Shown: positions 9,781-21,800 of the stretch, piece after piece
Layout: each line of letters opens with the position of its first letter
Position numbering within the stretch: position 1 is the first letter of the stretch
Source: Liriodendron chinense
Lineage: Eukaryota > Streptophyta > Magnoliopsida > Magnoliales > Magnoliaceae
Reading direction: 5' to 3'
DNA: 64,000 nucleotides
Assembly: GCA_003013855.2 (NCBI GenBank)
Contig: ML058453.1
Span: forward strand, 4,147,861 to 4,211,860
Position numbers and translations under genes: made by a program
Notes under the pieces: generated by a model
Told to the model about the DNA's origin: nothing
Seen by the model: the letters and a program-made list of their open reading frames with translations, nothing else
Database searches by the model: none

Positions 9781-12312
9781 ATGGACAACATGGTTGTGAT
9801 AGTTGGAGCTGGTCCATCAGGTCTGGCAACCTCAGCTTGCTTAAACCTTCTTTCAATCCCTAACATAATCCTAGAAAGAGAAGATTGTTGTGCTTCTCTT
9901 TGGAAGAAAAGAGCTTATGATCGTTTAAACCTTCACTTGGCCAAGCAATTTTGCTATCTCCCTCACATGCCCCACCCTCCTTCCTCACCTACCTACATCT
10001 CCAAAAATGATTTTATCCAATACATTGATCAATATGTGTCTCATTTCAAATTGGCCCCCTTGTATCATCGATCTGTCACGTCTGCACTGTATGATCAGGA
10101 TGTTGGTAGATGGGTTGTCATGGCCCATAACACAGGCTTCAGATGCAGTCGAGGAGTATAGGGGTCGGTTCTTGGTCGTCGCAACTGGAGAAAATAGCGA
10201 GGGGTTTATACCTGATGTACCAGGGTTAGAAACCTTTCATGGGGAGGTTGTGCACTCTTGCCTGTACAAGTCAGGAAGAGATTATAGCGGTAAGGCTGTT
10301 TTGGTTGTTGGGTGCGGGAATTCAGGGATGGAGATTGCGTTTGATCTCTCTAACTTTGGAGCAAAGACCTCTATAGTTGTCAGGAATCCGGTAAGCCTTT
10401 GGCATTGGCTTAATTTTGTGTTGGTTCCACTTGGTTTGATGTTCACTCCATTTTTATCTATGGTACACGTACAGACACATGTTTTGTTTAAAGCACTTGA
10501 ATTTAGCCATTGGTTATCTAAGTATTTATCTTTTTATCTTTTGCTTTTCCATGACTTGAACATCATTGATTCATTGCTAATACATGCAATGGTTTGGTCC
10601 CTTCCACCAAGTCCCCTTCAAATTTGCAGGTTAACGTAGTGGTTCCCAAGCATACACAAGCACGTGAATTTGTTAGGCCAATCCAACATTTAGGTGGGCC
10701 CAACTGCTCTAATTTATAGGTCTTTAGGTGCATTAATTTGTATTTTTTTCTATAGTTTGTCCCACTTTTTGATGGGATAAACCTGATTTTTGAGATCCCT
10801 TGGGGTCCACATGATGAACAGGATGGATAGCATACACATAGTACATGGGCCCCCAAAAGACCATCAGTACATAGTAATTGCAGCGACGATTGCCACCGTA
10901 AAATACCCCTGCATGAACATCAATATATATCTTAGCCTAATCTTGTGTATGGGTTATTATGTGCAGGTTCACGTGCTCTCGCGAGACATGGTACACCTAG
11001 GCATGGTGCTGTTAAAATACTTACCATGTTCTTTAGTGGACGCTTTAACTCTCATGCTTAGCAAATTGAAGTTTGGGGACACCTCTAACTATGGGATCCG
11101 GAGACCAACAAAAGGGCCCTTTCATCTTAAAGCAACCACCGGTCGCTCTGCAGTTATAGATGTGGGGACCCTACGGAAGATCAAGTCTGGAGAAATCAAG
11201 GTATTTAAATACGGTGTCCTCAGACCCACTTCCAAAACTTTGGTGTATAAACCATGCATACACATTATTAGTATACGCATCTCTCCTGTCTCTGTGTGTG
11301 CCCTTCGACTGCTGTCATCAATGGCCCACACGTTTGCAAATCACGGATCGTCCGATCAATTCCATCTATGGGTTGTTCTTGGATCGATGGGTAGGTGCAC
11401 CACACTTGGATAGTAAAGGTGGTTGGTACATTGGGTTCTTGTATGATCTATACATGGGATCATAGCTGTTGAAATATTATCACTTTCCAAATGCATGTTG
11501 TATATTGTTATTCTGTGTTCATGGACCCATATCCTAGGTGCATTAATCATCCCTTCATGTCTCATGATCAACAGGTCCTGCCAGCATTGGCAAGCATCAA
11601 AGGTGGTGAGGCGTATTTCGCAAATGGCACGTTGTACCCATTCGATGCCATAGTTTTTGCCACCGGCTACCGAAGCACCGCTAAATGTTGGCTCAAGGTA
11701 GACCTTTGTCTATGCAGAAATCAAGCTGATCCCATCATCGAGTAGCCCATACACCCAAAAAAAATAAAAATAAAAAGAAAATAAAAAAGAAAAAGAAAAT
11801 AAAAACAGAAAACCCTATGAATGTGCATCAGATGGCCCACCTAATGATTCGATCAACCTAATTCTTGGGGAAACCCATCATCATGGTGGGGCACAACTAA
11901 TTGACTGGTTGGATGACATACATGCACCCATCACAGTGCACCTCATGCAGCCAGACAAGGTTCCCTATGGTGGGGCATGTTCGCGATCACATACATAATT
12001 CTCTATGGTGCAGTGCACATGATGGACTGATGGGATGCATGTGGGCCCCAAACAGCTATGGGCCATTCCCCTCATGGTATATATATGTCAGTTTGGGATT
12101 GTTCATGTACACATTTTGATGCATGTATTCTATTAATGCAGGGCGATGAAGACCTCTTGGACAAGGATGGAATGCCACTTCCAAGTTTTCCCAACCATTG
12201 GAGGGGTAAAAAGGGGCTCTACTGTGCTGGACTCTCAAGGAGTGGTTTGGCTGGTGTTTCGATGGATGCACAGAACATAGCCAATGACATCAAGAAGGTC
12301 TTGGACGAGTAG
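9781..12312 (+). CDS. YUCCA10-like flavin-containing monooxygenase, copy B
   Basis: Indole-3-pyruvate monooxygenase family (auxin synthesis, cytosol/ER). Four exons: 9781-10390, 10967-11200, 11575-11697 and 12142-12312, all with GT-AG borders, giving about 378 residues, the family length. The FAD motif GAGPSG is at residues 9-14, the ATGE segment ends exon 1's middle, the NADPH motif GCGNSG is near 177-182, and FATGY is near 309-313. Exon 1 is 610 bases, one more than a whole number of codons. The protein runs well to VVMAHNT in one frame, then resumes at ASDAVEEYRGRFLVVATGE in the next. Dropping one base near 10133-10136 joins them. No intron fits there, so the copy is either mutated or carries a consensus error. 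The start ATG is the first in frame before the FAD motif. Strong resemblance (from memory) is to Arabidopsis YUC10, a seed-expressed member. Confidence 0.88.
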
Positions 12313-13229
12313 GGCAATTAATTAATTAAATATTAGCTACTTAATTATAACTAACATACAATACATGTGTATAACAGTACCATTCACCAAGTTAATAGAT
12401 GTGGATAGTGTGTATTCTTGTGTATTCTTTGGTAAAAGAGATCTCATTCACTGAAAGGGTGGCAGATAGGTAAGTCTTGTATTATTAATTTCTCTTATTT
12501 TAATGGAAAAAAAAAAAAAAAAAGCACCATACTGTTGTCTCGTGATGTAGGCATATTGTGTAAGGAGAACGTTGTTCACTAAGCCAGCAACCTTAGTTTG
12601 TTGACTACCGGAAACATTATTCCCGAGGAAACTATAAGATCCTCTATGTGAGCAAATAAATATTACAATCAGGCTTTTATTTTGTAACTAGGCCATTGAT
12701 CTCTTGTGCCCCACTGTGGATGGACCACTTGCCAAGAATCTCCCAAACTGGAAGATCCTGGACCGATTTTCAGCTGAACTGTGGACCATCACTGCATTTC
12801 TCTCTTTAACCATCTATTTACATGCCACGAGTTGAAAGGTTTGTACTGTCCTGTGGAGTTATTTGCTCAATGGTCCATCAACAACGAGCTCAACAGACCA
12901 ACGGTCTGGATGACTGAACCATGGACCCCACTACACAAACTGAAACCTCAGCTTCATTCAGCACATGGGCACTCTAGGGCTTATGTGCCAAGTGCATATG
13001 TGCGAGAGACAAATTAACCCCATTTCCTCAAACTATTTATTATTTTCGTATACGTGTGGTCCACCCAATGAGTGGACTGATCTGTTTTGTTACGTGCCAA
13101 GGCACCTTCATGTCGGGTCCACACGGTGAGTGGCTTCATGTTGTTGATTAGCTTGGTTTAGCTCGCAAATTTTCAGTTATTATGGACCCCATGCATAGTT
13201 TACGCCCATCACATATATGGTTTATAGTA
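12313..13229. other. 3' flank of YUCCA copy B
   Basis: No gene is seen. There is a poly(A) run at about 12508-12523. Dispersed repeat C (TTGATCTCTTGTGCCCCACT) occupies about 12660-12980. GTGGTCCACCCAATGAGTGG-type repeat words occur near 13060. Confidence 0.45.
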
Positions 13230-13234
13230 ACTAT

Positions 13235-13865
13235 TGTTGTGCAGCACGCCAACAACGCTGGTGAACTGAGATCCAATATCCGGTCTCACCCACAAACGAT
13301 AAATAGGAAGTAATAATAATTAGAAGAGGAATTCACACAAACCAACAATCCACAAGACAGATTTTACGTGAAAAAACTTCAACAAAGATAAAAAACAACG
13401 GGTGCAAAACTCTACTATCAAGAAGAACGAAGTTACAAGCAAAACACTTACCTTCTCATATGCTCCCATGCACAGAGATGGCCCTTTTACTAATCCTCTC
13501 GCCATTTTCTCACCTTGGGCGTATAGAAATCCCAATCCCATAGCCTAATCCCAGTTTACACCCCTTTATATAGCAAACCCCGCAATTAGAACACAAAATA
13601 AGAAACCCCGCACTTAAGTCTACGGTCGATCGAGCGCCCGGTCATAACTGGTCGGTCGGGCGACCGCCCATTACAAAACACGTCCAACGCGAAACAGCTT
13701 AAATCCGACTATTATTGGGCGCCCGGTCATTTTGACTGCGAGCGCTCGACCGTTCACAAAACAGTCCAGTGGCTGATGTCTTTAACGCATGAATATCGGG
13801 CACCCGGTCCACATACCGCCCAAGCGCCTGACCATGCTCAGAGTGACTTGGCTCCACACTCAACA
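13235..13865 (-). repeat. copia element 3' LTR
   Basis: 631 bp, starts TGTTGTGCAGCACGCC and ends CACACTCAACA on the plus strand. Pairs with 17845-18485. The GC-rich part (13620-13830) contains repeated GCGCCCGGTC words. Confidence 0.95.
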
Positions 13866-13937
13866 ATCTTCTACTTGGAGACACATCACCATATGATCCT
13901 TCGTCTTCTACATCCGGAGTGCACTACCTCCCAGTCT

Positions 13938-14479
13938 TCAAGCCTGAAGACCAATCAAAGCTGAACAGAGCTTCAGCTTCTCCCGTGTGACCGCCTTGGT
14001 CAACATATCTGCAGAATTTTCACTTGTATGAATCTTCTCCAAAGCAATTGATCCATCTTCCAGTAACGAACGTATGAAGTGATATCTGATGTCAATATGT
14101 TTGGTCCTCGAATGAAAGGTTGAATTCTTAACTAAGTGTATTACACTCTGACTGTCACTGTACAGCTTGCAATCTACTTGCTTCTTCCCCAACTCTTCCA
14201 TAAAACCTTGCATCCATACCATCTCTTTACACACTTCTATAGCTGCAATATATTCTGCATCCATTGTACTGATGGATACTATTTTCTGTAACTGAGAGAT
14301 CCAACTGGCTGCAGCACTACCAGGGTAAAGACATACCCTGCAGTGCTCCTTTTGTTGTCGATATCCCCTGACAAATTTGAGTCAATGTAGCCTTGTAGCT
14401 TAATTTTCGATCCTCCATAACACAGCCCTACATCCACAGTACCTAACAGGTATCTGAGGATCCACTTCAAACTTCTCAA
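13938..14479 (-). pseudogene. copia RNase H and C-terminal region
   Basis: Two abutting frames (14279-14479 and 13938-14264). The first gives LKWILRYLLGTVDVGLCYGG and YIDSNLSGDIDNKRSTAGYVF, with D and G residues of the copia RNase H; canonical DSD is DSN here. The second gives MDAEYIAAIEVCKEMVWMQG, LYSDSQSVIHLVKN and HSRTKHIDIRYHFIR, the conserved copia tail. A frame break separates the two, so the domain is dead. Confidence 0.9.
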
Positions 14480-14573
14480 TGTTCTTTCCCGGAGTTGTTC
14501 ATGTACCTGCTAACAACTCCCACTGCTTGAGCAATATCTGGCCTCGTGCTAACCATAGCATACATGAGGCTCC

Positions 14574-15326
14574 CTATAGCTGACGCATAAAGGACTTTAG
14601 CCATGTAGTCCCATTCCTCCTACATCTTAGCTCCTTGACCTTAGAAAGCTTGAAGTAGTTGGCTAATGGAGTGCTAACCGGGTTAGCATCTCCCATGCTG
14701 AATCGATCAAGTACCTTGGCTATATACTCTGCTTGTGACAAAACTAGCTTCTTGTTTTCCCTGTCACGCCTTATCCTCATGCTTAGGATTTGTTTTGCAG
14801 CTCCTAAATCCTTCATGGTAAACTCTCTAGACAGTTGTCTTTTGAGATCTGATATGTCCTCCATGCTTGATCCGGCCACAAGCATATCATCAACATATAG
14901 AAGAAGGACGATGTACGACATATCAAACTTCTTCAAGTAACAATAGTAGTCTGCATGGCATCTCCTGTACCTGTTTCCCGGTATGAAACTGTCGAACTTC
15001 TTGTACCACTGCCTCGAGGCTTGCTTCAGGCCATATAGACTCTTCTTCAGTCTACACACATTGTTCTCCTTTCCTGGTGTCACGGATCCTGTCGGTTGAT
15101 GCATGTATATCTCTTCTTCAAGGTTTTCATGAAGAAAGGTTGTCTTAACATCTAGTTGCTCTAGATGTAAGTCCTCTGTAGCCACTATACTCAAGACCAT
15201 GCGAATCGTAGACATCTTCACCACAGGTGAAAATATTTCTGTGAAATCGATACATGCGTTTTGATGGAACCCTTTCACAACCAGTCTAGCCTTGTACCAT
15301 TTCAAACCATCGTGTTCGTCCTTCAA
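14574..15326 (-). pseudogene. copia reverse transcriptase
   Basis: 250-codon open stretch of the copia RT. It has YKARLVVKGFHQ, DFTEIFSPVVKM, LEQLDVKTTFLHENLEEEIYM (canonical AFLHGDLEEEIYM is altered), CRLKKSLYGLKQASRQWYKKFDSF, the catalytic YVDD (LLLYVDDMLVAG), MKDLGAAKQILSMRI and LSQAEYIAKVLDRFSM. The stretch is long, but the polyprotein is broken on both sides, and C-terminal residues after ELRCRRNG do not follow the family. Confidence 0.92.
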
Positions 15327-15792
15327 TCTGTAAATTCACTTGTTATGAAAAGCTTTCTTACCCTTAGGTAGAGTGACTAGCTTCCACGTACGATTAGACT
15401 CAAGAGAGCCCATCTCATCTTCCATGGCTTACTCCCACTTAACCCGTATATCTGACCGTAACGCCTTTTCAAAACACTCTGACTCACCATTATCTGTCAG
15501 CAATAGATAATGTAAGGAGGGAGAGTATGGGACCTTGGGTCTCCTCTCCCGAGTAGACCTCCTCACAACCGGTATCTGTGGCTCTGCCTCATCATAATCC
15601 TGTGCATGCTCATCCTATAGCACTGTAACATCCGTATCGGTAACTCTTCTAACTCTACAAATTCTTTATCATCGACCTTATTCTGCTTTTACTGCAAACC
15701 GTCTTTATGCATCACTTTTTCATTGAAGACTACATCCTTACTTCTGATGATTTTTCGATTCTCAGTATCCCAAAACCGACAGCCAAAGTATT

Positions 15793-16460
15793 CTACCCGT
15801 AGCCTATGAACGTGCACCTTCTGAACTTCGTATCCAGCTTGTTTCTGTGCTCTACATTAATGTGAACATAAGAAGTGCAACCAAACACTATGAGATGTGC
15901 AAGGTTCACCTCTTTTCCAGTCCACGTTTCTTCCGGTAGCCCACCATCCAATAGTGCTGAGGGACTTCTATTTATGAGATACGGCAATATTCACAGCATC
16001 TGCCCAAAATGTCTTGGGCAACCCTTGCATGTAGCCTTATGCTCCTAACGCACACAAGGTTGGTCCTGTTAATGCGATCAGCCACACCGTTCTGCTGTAG
16101 TGTCCCTGGAATCATTTTCTGATGTTTGATCTCATTTACTGCACAATACTCCTCAAACCTCTTATCACAATACTCTCTCCCATTATCCGATTTGAGACAC
16201 TTTACAGTTTTACCTTTCTCATTTTCTACCATAACTTTTCACTTCTTAAATACATCAAACTTGTGCATTAAGAAATAAACCCACAGTTGTCTACTAGCAT
16301 CATCAATAAAAGAAACAAAATAGCTTGAACCACCAAGAGATGATACCTATGCCGGTCCACACACATCAGTGTGTACAAGCTCTAACAGATGTGTCTTTGG
16401 AGCGCGTCCTGTCTTCTTGAAGCTTACTCTCTTCTGCTTGCCATACATACAATCCTTGCA
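15793..16460 (-). pseudogene. copia integrase
   Basis: Minus-strand pieces in more than one frame. HTDVCGP and FIDDASRQLWVY lie at about 16300-16400 with stops. VKCLKSDNGREYCDKRFEEYC and QQNGVADRINRT lie in 15972-16232; the family's VERxNRT is changed, so the glutamate of the D-D-E triad region is damaged. PYLINRSPSALLDG and LIVFGCTSYVHI lie in 15793-15987. Confidence 0.85.
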
Positions 16461-16677
16461 GAATTTCAGATCGATTGCCTTCAACCCTAGTAGCTTCCGG
16501 TCCCTTTGACAATAGCACTTTCGTCAATTTCTCACTCATATGTCCTAACCTCTGATGTCATAACTACCCGTTCACTCCAGTTGATGCGACTGCGAGTGAA
16601 CTATATGATCCGAAAGTCACGTACAAGGTACCTTCGTTCTTGCCTCGAGATATTACCAATGCACCTTTTGTGACCTT

Positions 16678-16950
16678 CTATGCATCGCTTGTGAATGTCG
16701 TCACATATCCGGTATCGGCCAACTGCCCCACTGAGATCAAATTCCGTCTCAAACTCGGTACATGTCTGACATCCTTCAACTTCAAGACTGTTCTGTCTTT
16801 CTGACTTAAGTGAACGTCTCCCTTGCCAACAATACTGCATGGCTCATCATCACCTAGGTAGACTCTTCCAAAGTTACCTGACACATAATCATGAAGAACT
16901 TCTTTTGACGAAGTGGCATGAAACAAAACACCCGAGTCTATAACTCAAGA
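16678..16950 (-). pseudogene. copia protease region
   Basis: Contains VIDSGVLFHATSS, the copia aspartic-protease site (W-V-I-D-S-G), with a stop codon in place of the usual tryptophan just before it. It continues with GNFGRVYLGDDEPCSIVGKG and LKDVRHVPSLRRNLISVGQL, the segment normally following the protease. Confidence 0.85.
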
Positions 16951-17043
16951 CTCATTCTGTGCATCAAGAGACAAGATCAACGCCTCTGTGTCACTCTCCT
17001 CAGATAGATTCACTAAATCCTTCCCACCTTGAGAGCATCCTTC

Positions 17044-17805
17044 TTATTTCTTAAGCACCCTACAATCACGCTTCATGTGCCCCTTCTTCCCGCAATTCCA
17101 ACACCCATCCTTGTCTTTCAGTCCCTTGGACTTATTCCTTGACTTAGAACGACCATGTTTATTGCCTCCTTTATTCAAACATCTTCCTCTTCCTTCAACA
17201 TTTAGAGCATTCTCTGAATCCCCTGAAGCACCCGATGCCTTCCTTCTAGATTCATCGCTTAGAATTAGACCAGCCACATCATCGAATTTCAACTTCGTAG
17301 ACCCTGAGGAATTGCTCACGACAATCACTAAACCATCCCAAATATCTGGCAAACTGGACAAGATCAATAGTGCCCTGACCTCATCATCAAAAATGATGCC
17401 AACGGATTCTAATTAGCTCGTGACTGTATTGAACTCATCTAGATGTTCAGCTACGCCTACACCATCTGACATCTTCATGTTAAATAGCCGTTTTATAAGA
17501 TGAACCTTATTGGACGCTGATGGTTTCTCATATATCATAGCCAAAGCCTGCATTAATTCTTTTCTGGTCTTTACTTTGGATATATTGAAGGCGATGCTCC
17601 TAGACAAAGAGAGTCGGATCGTACCTAAAGCCTTCCGATCCACTAAAGCCCATTCATCATCTGTTATCTTCTCTGGTTTCTTCTCTTTTCCTCTTAGAGG
17701 AATATAGAGATCCTTCTGATACAGATAATCCTCCATTTGCATCTTCCAGAATGTAAAGTTTGAATCATTAAATTTCTCAATTCTAGTTTTCCCTTCTTCT
17801 ATCAT
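17044..17805 (-). pseudogene. copia gag with zinc knuckle
   Basis: Starts at the first methionine after the primer site (MIEEGKTRIEKFNDSNFTFW). It continues through MQMEDYLYQKDLYIPL and LIKRLFNMKMSDGVGVAEHL to one in-frame stop after FNTVTS (about 17413), then SSLPDIWDGL and the CCHC knuckle CWNCGKKGHMKRDC near the end. A single nonsense codon splits an otherwise good frame. Confidence 0.9.
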
Positions 17806-17830
17806 CGCTCCCACTTGAACTAAATCAATA

Positions 17831-17842
17831 GCTCTGATACCA
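17831..17842 (-). other. copia primer-binding site
   Basis: On the minus strand it reads TGGTATCAGAGC, complementary to the 3' part of initiator tRNA-Met as in many plant copia elements. It begins three bases inside the 5' LTR, as expected. Confidence 0.9.
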
Positions 17843-17844
17843 GT

Positions 17845-18485
17845 TGTTGCGCAGCACGCCAACAACGCTGGTGAACCAAGATCCAATCTCTAGTCTCACA
17901 CACAAACGATAAACAGGAAGTAATAATAACTAGAAGAGGAATTCACACAAACCAACAATCCACAAGACAGATTTTACGTGGAAAAACCCCAACAAAGATA
18001 AAAAAAAAAAAAAAAAACCACGGGTGCAAAACTCTACTATCAAGAAGAACAAAGTTATAAGCAATACACTTATCTTCTCCTATGCTCTTATGCACAGAGA
18101 TGGCCCTTTTGCTAATCCTCTCGCCTTTTTCTCACCTTGGACGTATAAAAAACCTAATCCCATAGCCTAATCCTGGTTTACACCCCTTTATATAGCAAAT
18201 CCCGCAATTAGAACACAAAATAAGAAACCCCGCACTTAAGTTTGCGGCCGGTCTAGCGCCCAGTCATAACTGGGTCGGGCACCCGCCCATTACAAAACAC
18301 GTCCAGCGTGAAACAGCTTAAATCCGACTATTATCGGGCACCTGGTCACTTTGACCGCCGGGTGCCTGACCGTTCACAAAACAATCCAATAGCTGATGTC
18401 TTTAACGCATGAATATCGGGCGCCCGGTCCACAGACCGTCCAGGCGCCCGACCATGCTCAATGTGACTTGGCTCCACACTCAACA
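17845..18485 (-). repeat. copia element 5' LTR
   Basis: 641 bp, starts TGTTGCGCAGCACGCC and ends CACACTCAACA on the plus strand. It is longer than the other LTR mainly because of an A-run (18001-18018). A TATA box (TATATAAAG, minus strand, about 18186-18194) fits the U3 promoter. Confidence 0.95.
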
Positions 18486-18490
18486 ACTAT

Positions 18491-18887
18491 AATGTCTTGA
18501 TGTATCTTGTGAAGTATTAAACTTTTTTTTTAATTATATATAGTGTACCAAAGTATTAGATAATTCCCCATGCCTGCAAACCACTTCCTCACTCCACATG
18601 TGTTGTACATGCCATATCCACTAGTATGTATAATGTGGGTTGCCAAGATAGCAATTTGTACAAAATTAATTTTTCAAATTATTTTCAATCTTTACTTGAT
18701 TGCATGGGAAGGATTTTTAACCAAAATAAAAGGGAGTTTAGGTAATTTATAGATGAAGTTGTGTGCTTAGAGATGCTCTCCATCAATAAGATCTTCCTTT
18801 TACAACCACCTCCTCCTCCCCCTCACATGTCTTGCAAACCACTGCTTTTCCCAAATTCACAAGTATGATTAATTATAACTTAAATTA
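18491..18887. other. Gene-free spacer between two insertions
   Basis: No gene is seen. The AT-rich spacer has an internal near-duplicate (TGCAAACCACTTCCTCACTC at about 18575 and a similar TGCAAACCACTGCTTTTCCC at about 18833). Confidence 0.4.
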
Positions 18888-21800
18888 TGTCACTGCCCCG
18901 AAAATCAAGTGTCGGGCAGTCCGCGGCTCCCGACTCTTCCAGGCGGACTGTATTTTGCGGAAGTATAGTTTAATGGCACAAATCGATGGCATCAACTTAT
19001 AAATAGATATTTAAGCTAAACAGTGTATAATTCAGTTTGAATTTAAAGTGTAAATACATACAATTATCCACACAATCAAGGAGTCCACTCAGCTGGGGCT
19101 CAATATATATATGTACAATGAAATCTTTAAGAATATTGACCCAAGACGTCCAATCCAAGGCAGAAATTGAAATGCACGACATAGGTAAGCCAACAGGTCC
19201 TGCATCTCATGCATCAAGTGGCAGCAACTCCTGCATCAAAATAACTGGTTGGTGTTTTAAAACACCCCCCAGGTGGGAGTGAGTAATCATACTCGGTGTT
19301 ACCATTCCTTAAGTTAAACATGTCATCAACACAATCAAGTACAAGTAGTGAAGTATAACAAATGGTGGGGCTCTCACACCTACCACCCCAGCATCAACAG
19401 ATAGCATAACCTTACAATCAAGTTCTTATTCTAGTTGAATAATGCATGCAGTCATGATATGCAAATGTTATGTTCCGGAGAAATAAATGGTGGGGTTACC
19501 ACCCAACAGCAGCATCGGACCAATGCAAGTGAAAATGTGATGCATGCATGTTTACCAAGTATTTATTTAATTTCGTATTCAATCAGCAGTATTGGCGAAG
19601 CTAGAATACCTCAATCTTATCAAAAGTCTATTAAACAGGAACACGACCGACAGAAACGCAGCCGAACACTGGACAGCGAGGAAAGCCGGACACTGGACAG
19701 TGGCCTTACCGAACACTGGACAATGCCAGGTCGAGGTACCCTCTACCAGGCCGAGGCCCACCGCCAGGCCAGGGCGTTCTATGCCTGGCTCCTGGAATCC
19801 CAATTTGGGTTCGTCACCCAACATAACTAAATAATGAATAAATTGGTAAGGGTCTCGATGCCCTAGAATGTCATATGCATGGTAATGGGTCGTCACCCAA
19901 GATCAATGATGGTAGGCTCGTCACCTAGCATCGGTGCTCAAGACTCTCGATAAGACCATCAGGATCAATACCGGTCAAAGACAGCACAAGCACAGTTACC
20001 CATATACCATGCCTGGCCCATGAGCTTCAGTATATAGGATTCAATACTCAAGGCTATTGGAGGGCTCATCACCCACACTAGCCTAAGACAGCACAAACAC
20101 AGTTACCCATATTCCATGTCTGGCTCATGAGATTTGATACGTACAGTTATAAGTGACTGCGTAATAATGGTAATTGTGGTATTCGAGATTCTATAGAATA
20201 TGTAACAATGATCAAACAAATATGATTAACCTTGAAATTTACTGATTTGGTAGGCCGAGCGAAATATCAACCAAACCGGCGTAGCTAGGGTCAGTCGATC
20301 ATGTTACTCCCAAGTCGACCAAACAAGTCCGTGACGGCCAAACCCAAGTAGGCAATCCATAAATTGCGATTTTCAGAGATTAATCCCAATCATGTTAATT
20401 AAATATTATACTAAGCATGTTGTGAGAATAATAGAACATCATAGCATTCATTGTCTCAATCAGGCATAAAACCAAACAGTTGATATGCGATATACTTCAT
20501 TTCATATATGGACGTAAAATCAAACACTTGGCGTGCTATTGCAGGCCAACTCATCAAATTCATAATCAGGCACTAGCCTGGGTGGATGGTAATCCACTTA
20601 CTCACGCATATGTGAACTTCTGTTCACTCAGGAATTTCATCGAACACTTGATATGCACAACACATAAAATCTCATATTTTCATAAAATTGATTCAAATGG
20701 GCAATCAATCCACACATCAAAGTAAGCATGTAATGAATCAACACATACAGAACATCAATCATAAACATAAATCATTTGGCACTCAACTTTGAATGGAATT
20801 CAAGAAAAACCCAATTTTCACTATTTGGAACCCTCATGGGCTGATAATAACCAACTTAGAAGATAGTCCTCACCTGTGTTGGAGAATTTACACGCTAACA
20901 ATGTCTAGAACGAAGGATTCGAAAGAACAACTGGAAATCCTACATAGATTTGAAAAGAGATGGATCGGAGCAAGAAAGAATCAATTTCAATATCAAATTC
21001 AACACTTAGAATGGTATATTACCTATGATGGACAGCCGGCATCGATCACTTGGGAGCGACGACAGCTAGATCGGAAGCTCCAAGCAAATCCCTAAGAAAA
21101 ACCCTAGAAATCCTCCAAATTCCATCTCAAATGAAATTCTCAAATGGGCTTAGTATTTATAGTTCCAGATGGTCCAAGGTTGAGGTGAGTCGCACAACTC
21201 ACCCTCTTTGGTCATGATCTATGTTGTGCGGTTCAGGATAGGGTGTCGGGTATTTGATATAGGGGAAAGGTCAAGCCCACTAAGACAATCGATTCCACGT
21301 AGATTCGTGATCAACGGCCCACTAATGAACAGTCTATAGTTGTTCTAGGTCTTCGGGACACCAATTGGATGATTTAGATAACAAAGTTTGGTGAATCCTT
21401 TTACTAGGTCGTAACGGGCATAGTTAGGTACATGATGTGATATACGGGGTGCATTTATTTGCAGGTTAAGGGCGGTTAATCTCATTCGTATGGTTTTACA
21501 TGTCAAAAGGGCTATTTTGTCAAATCAGTTTCTAAACTTAAGATAATCGAGGTTTGATTCATTGATTAGAGTAGTCTAAGGTGGATCTGCATTGTAAGTC
21601 GGTTATATAGGTTAATCCATTGTGATTTCATTAAATCATAGATTGAGATTCATTAATCAACGGATCGGATGTAAGATTAGACAATTAAAAAGGAATCCCT
21701 AGCTATCCATGATATCTAACAAAGAATGTACGGTTAGATTGATGTGTCTAAATGTCTTACAAGGTTTCGATCAAATCGGATCGTCCAAACTAGGGTTTTC

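Larger units (their letters stand above)
13235..18485 (-). mobile_element. Ty1/copia LTR retrotransposon, decayed, both LTRs present
   Basis: Minus-strand element bounded by TGTTG...CAACA LTRs and a perfect 5-bp target duplication ACTAT (13230-13234 and 18486-18490). Order on the minus strand: 5' LTR (17845-18485), tRNA-Met primer site, gag with CCHC knuckle, protease, integrase, reverse transcriptase, RNase H, 3' LTR (13235-13865). The integrase-before-RT order defines copia. Several stop codons and frame breaks mean it cannot move by itself. The two LTRs differ at dozens of positions by eye, so it is an old insertion. Confidence 0.95.

Noticed and set aside
11041..11465. Overlapping plus-strand frames within YUCCA copy B
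   Set aside because: Out-of-frame shadows and intron read-through. The spliced model explains the region with family motifs.
19660..19740. Repeat cluster ACACTGGACAG as a regulatory array
   Set aside because: Imperfect, short, and internal to the solo LTR-like element; low-complexity LTR sequence is the simpler reading.
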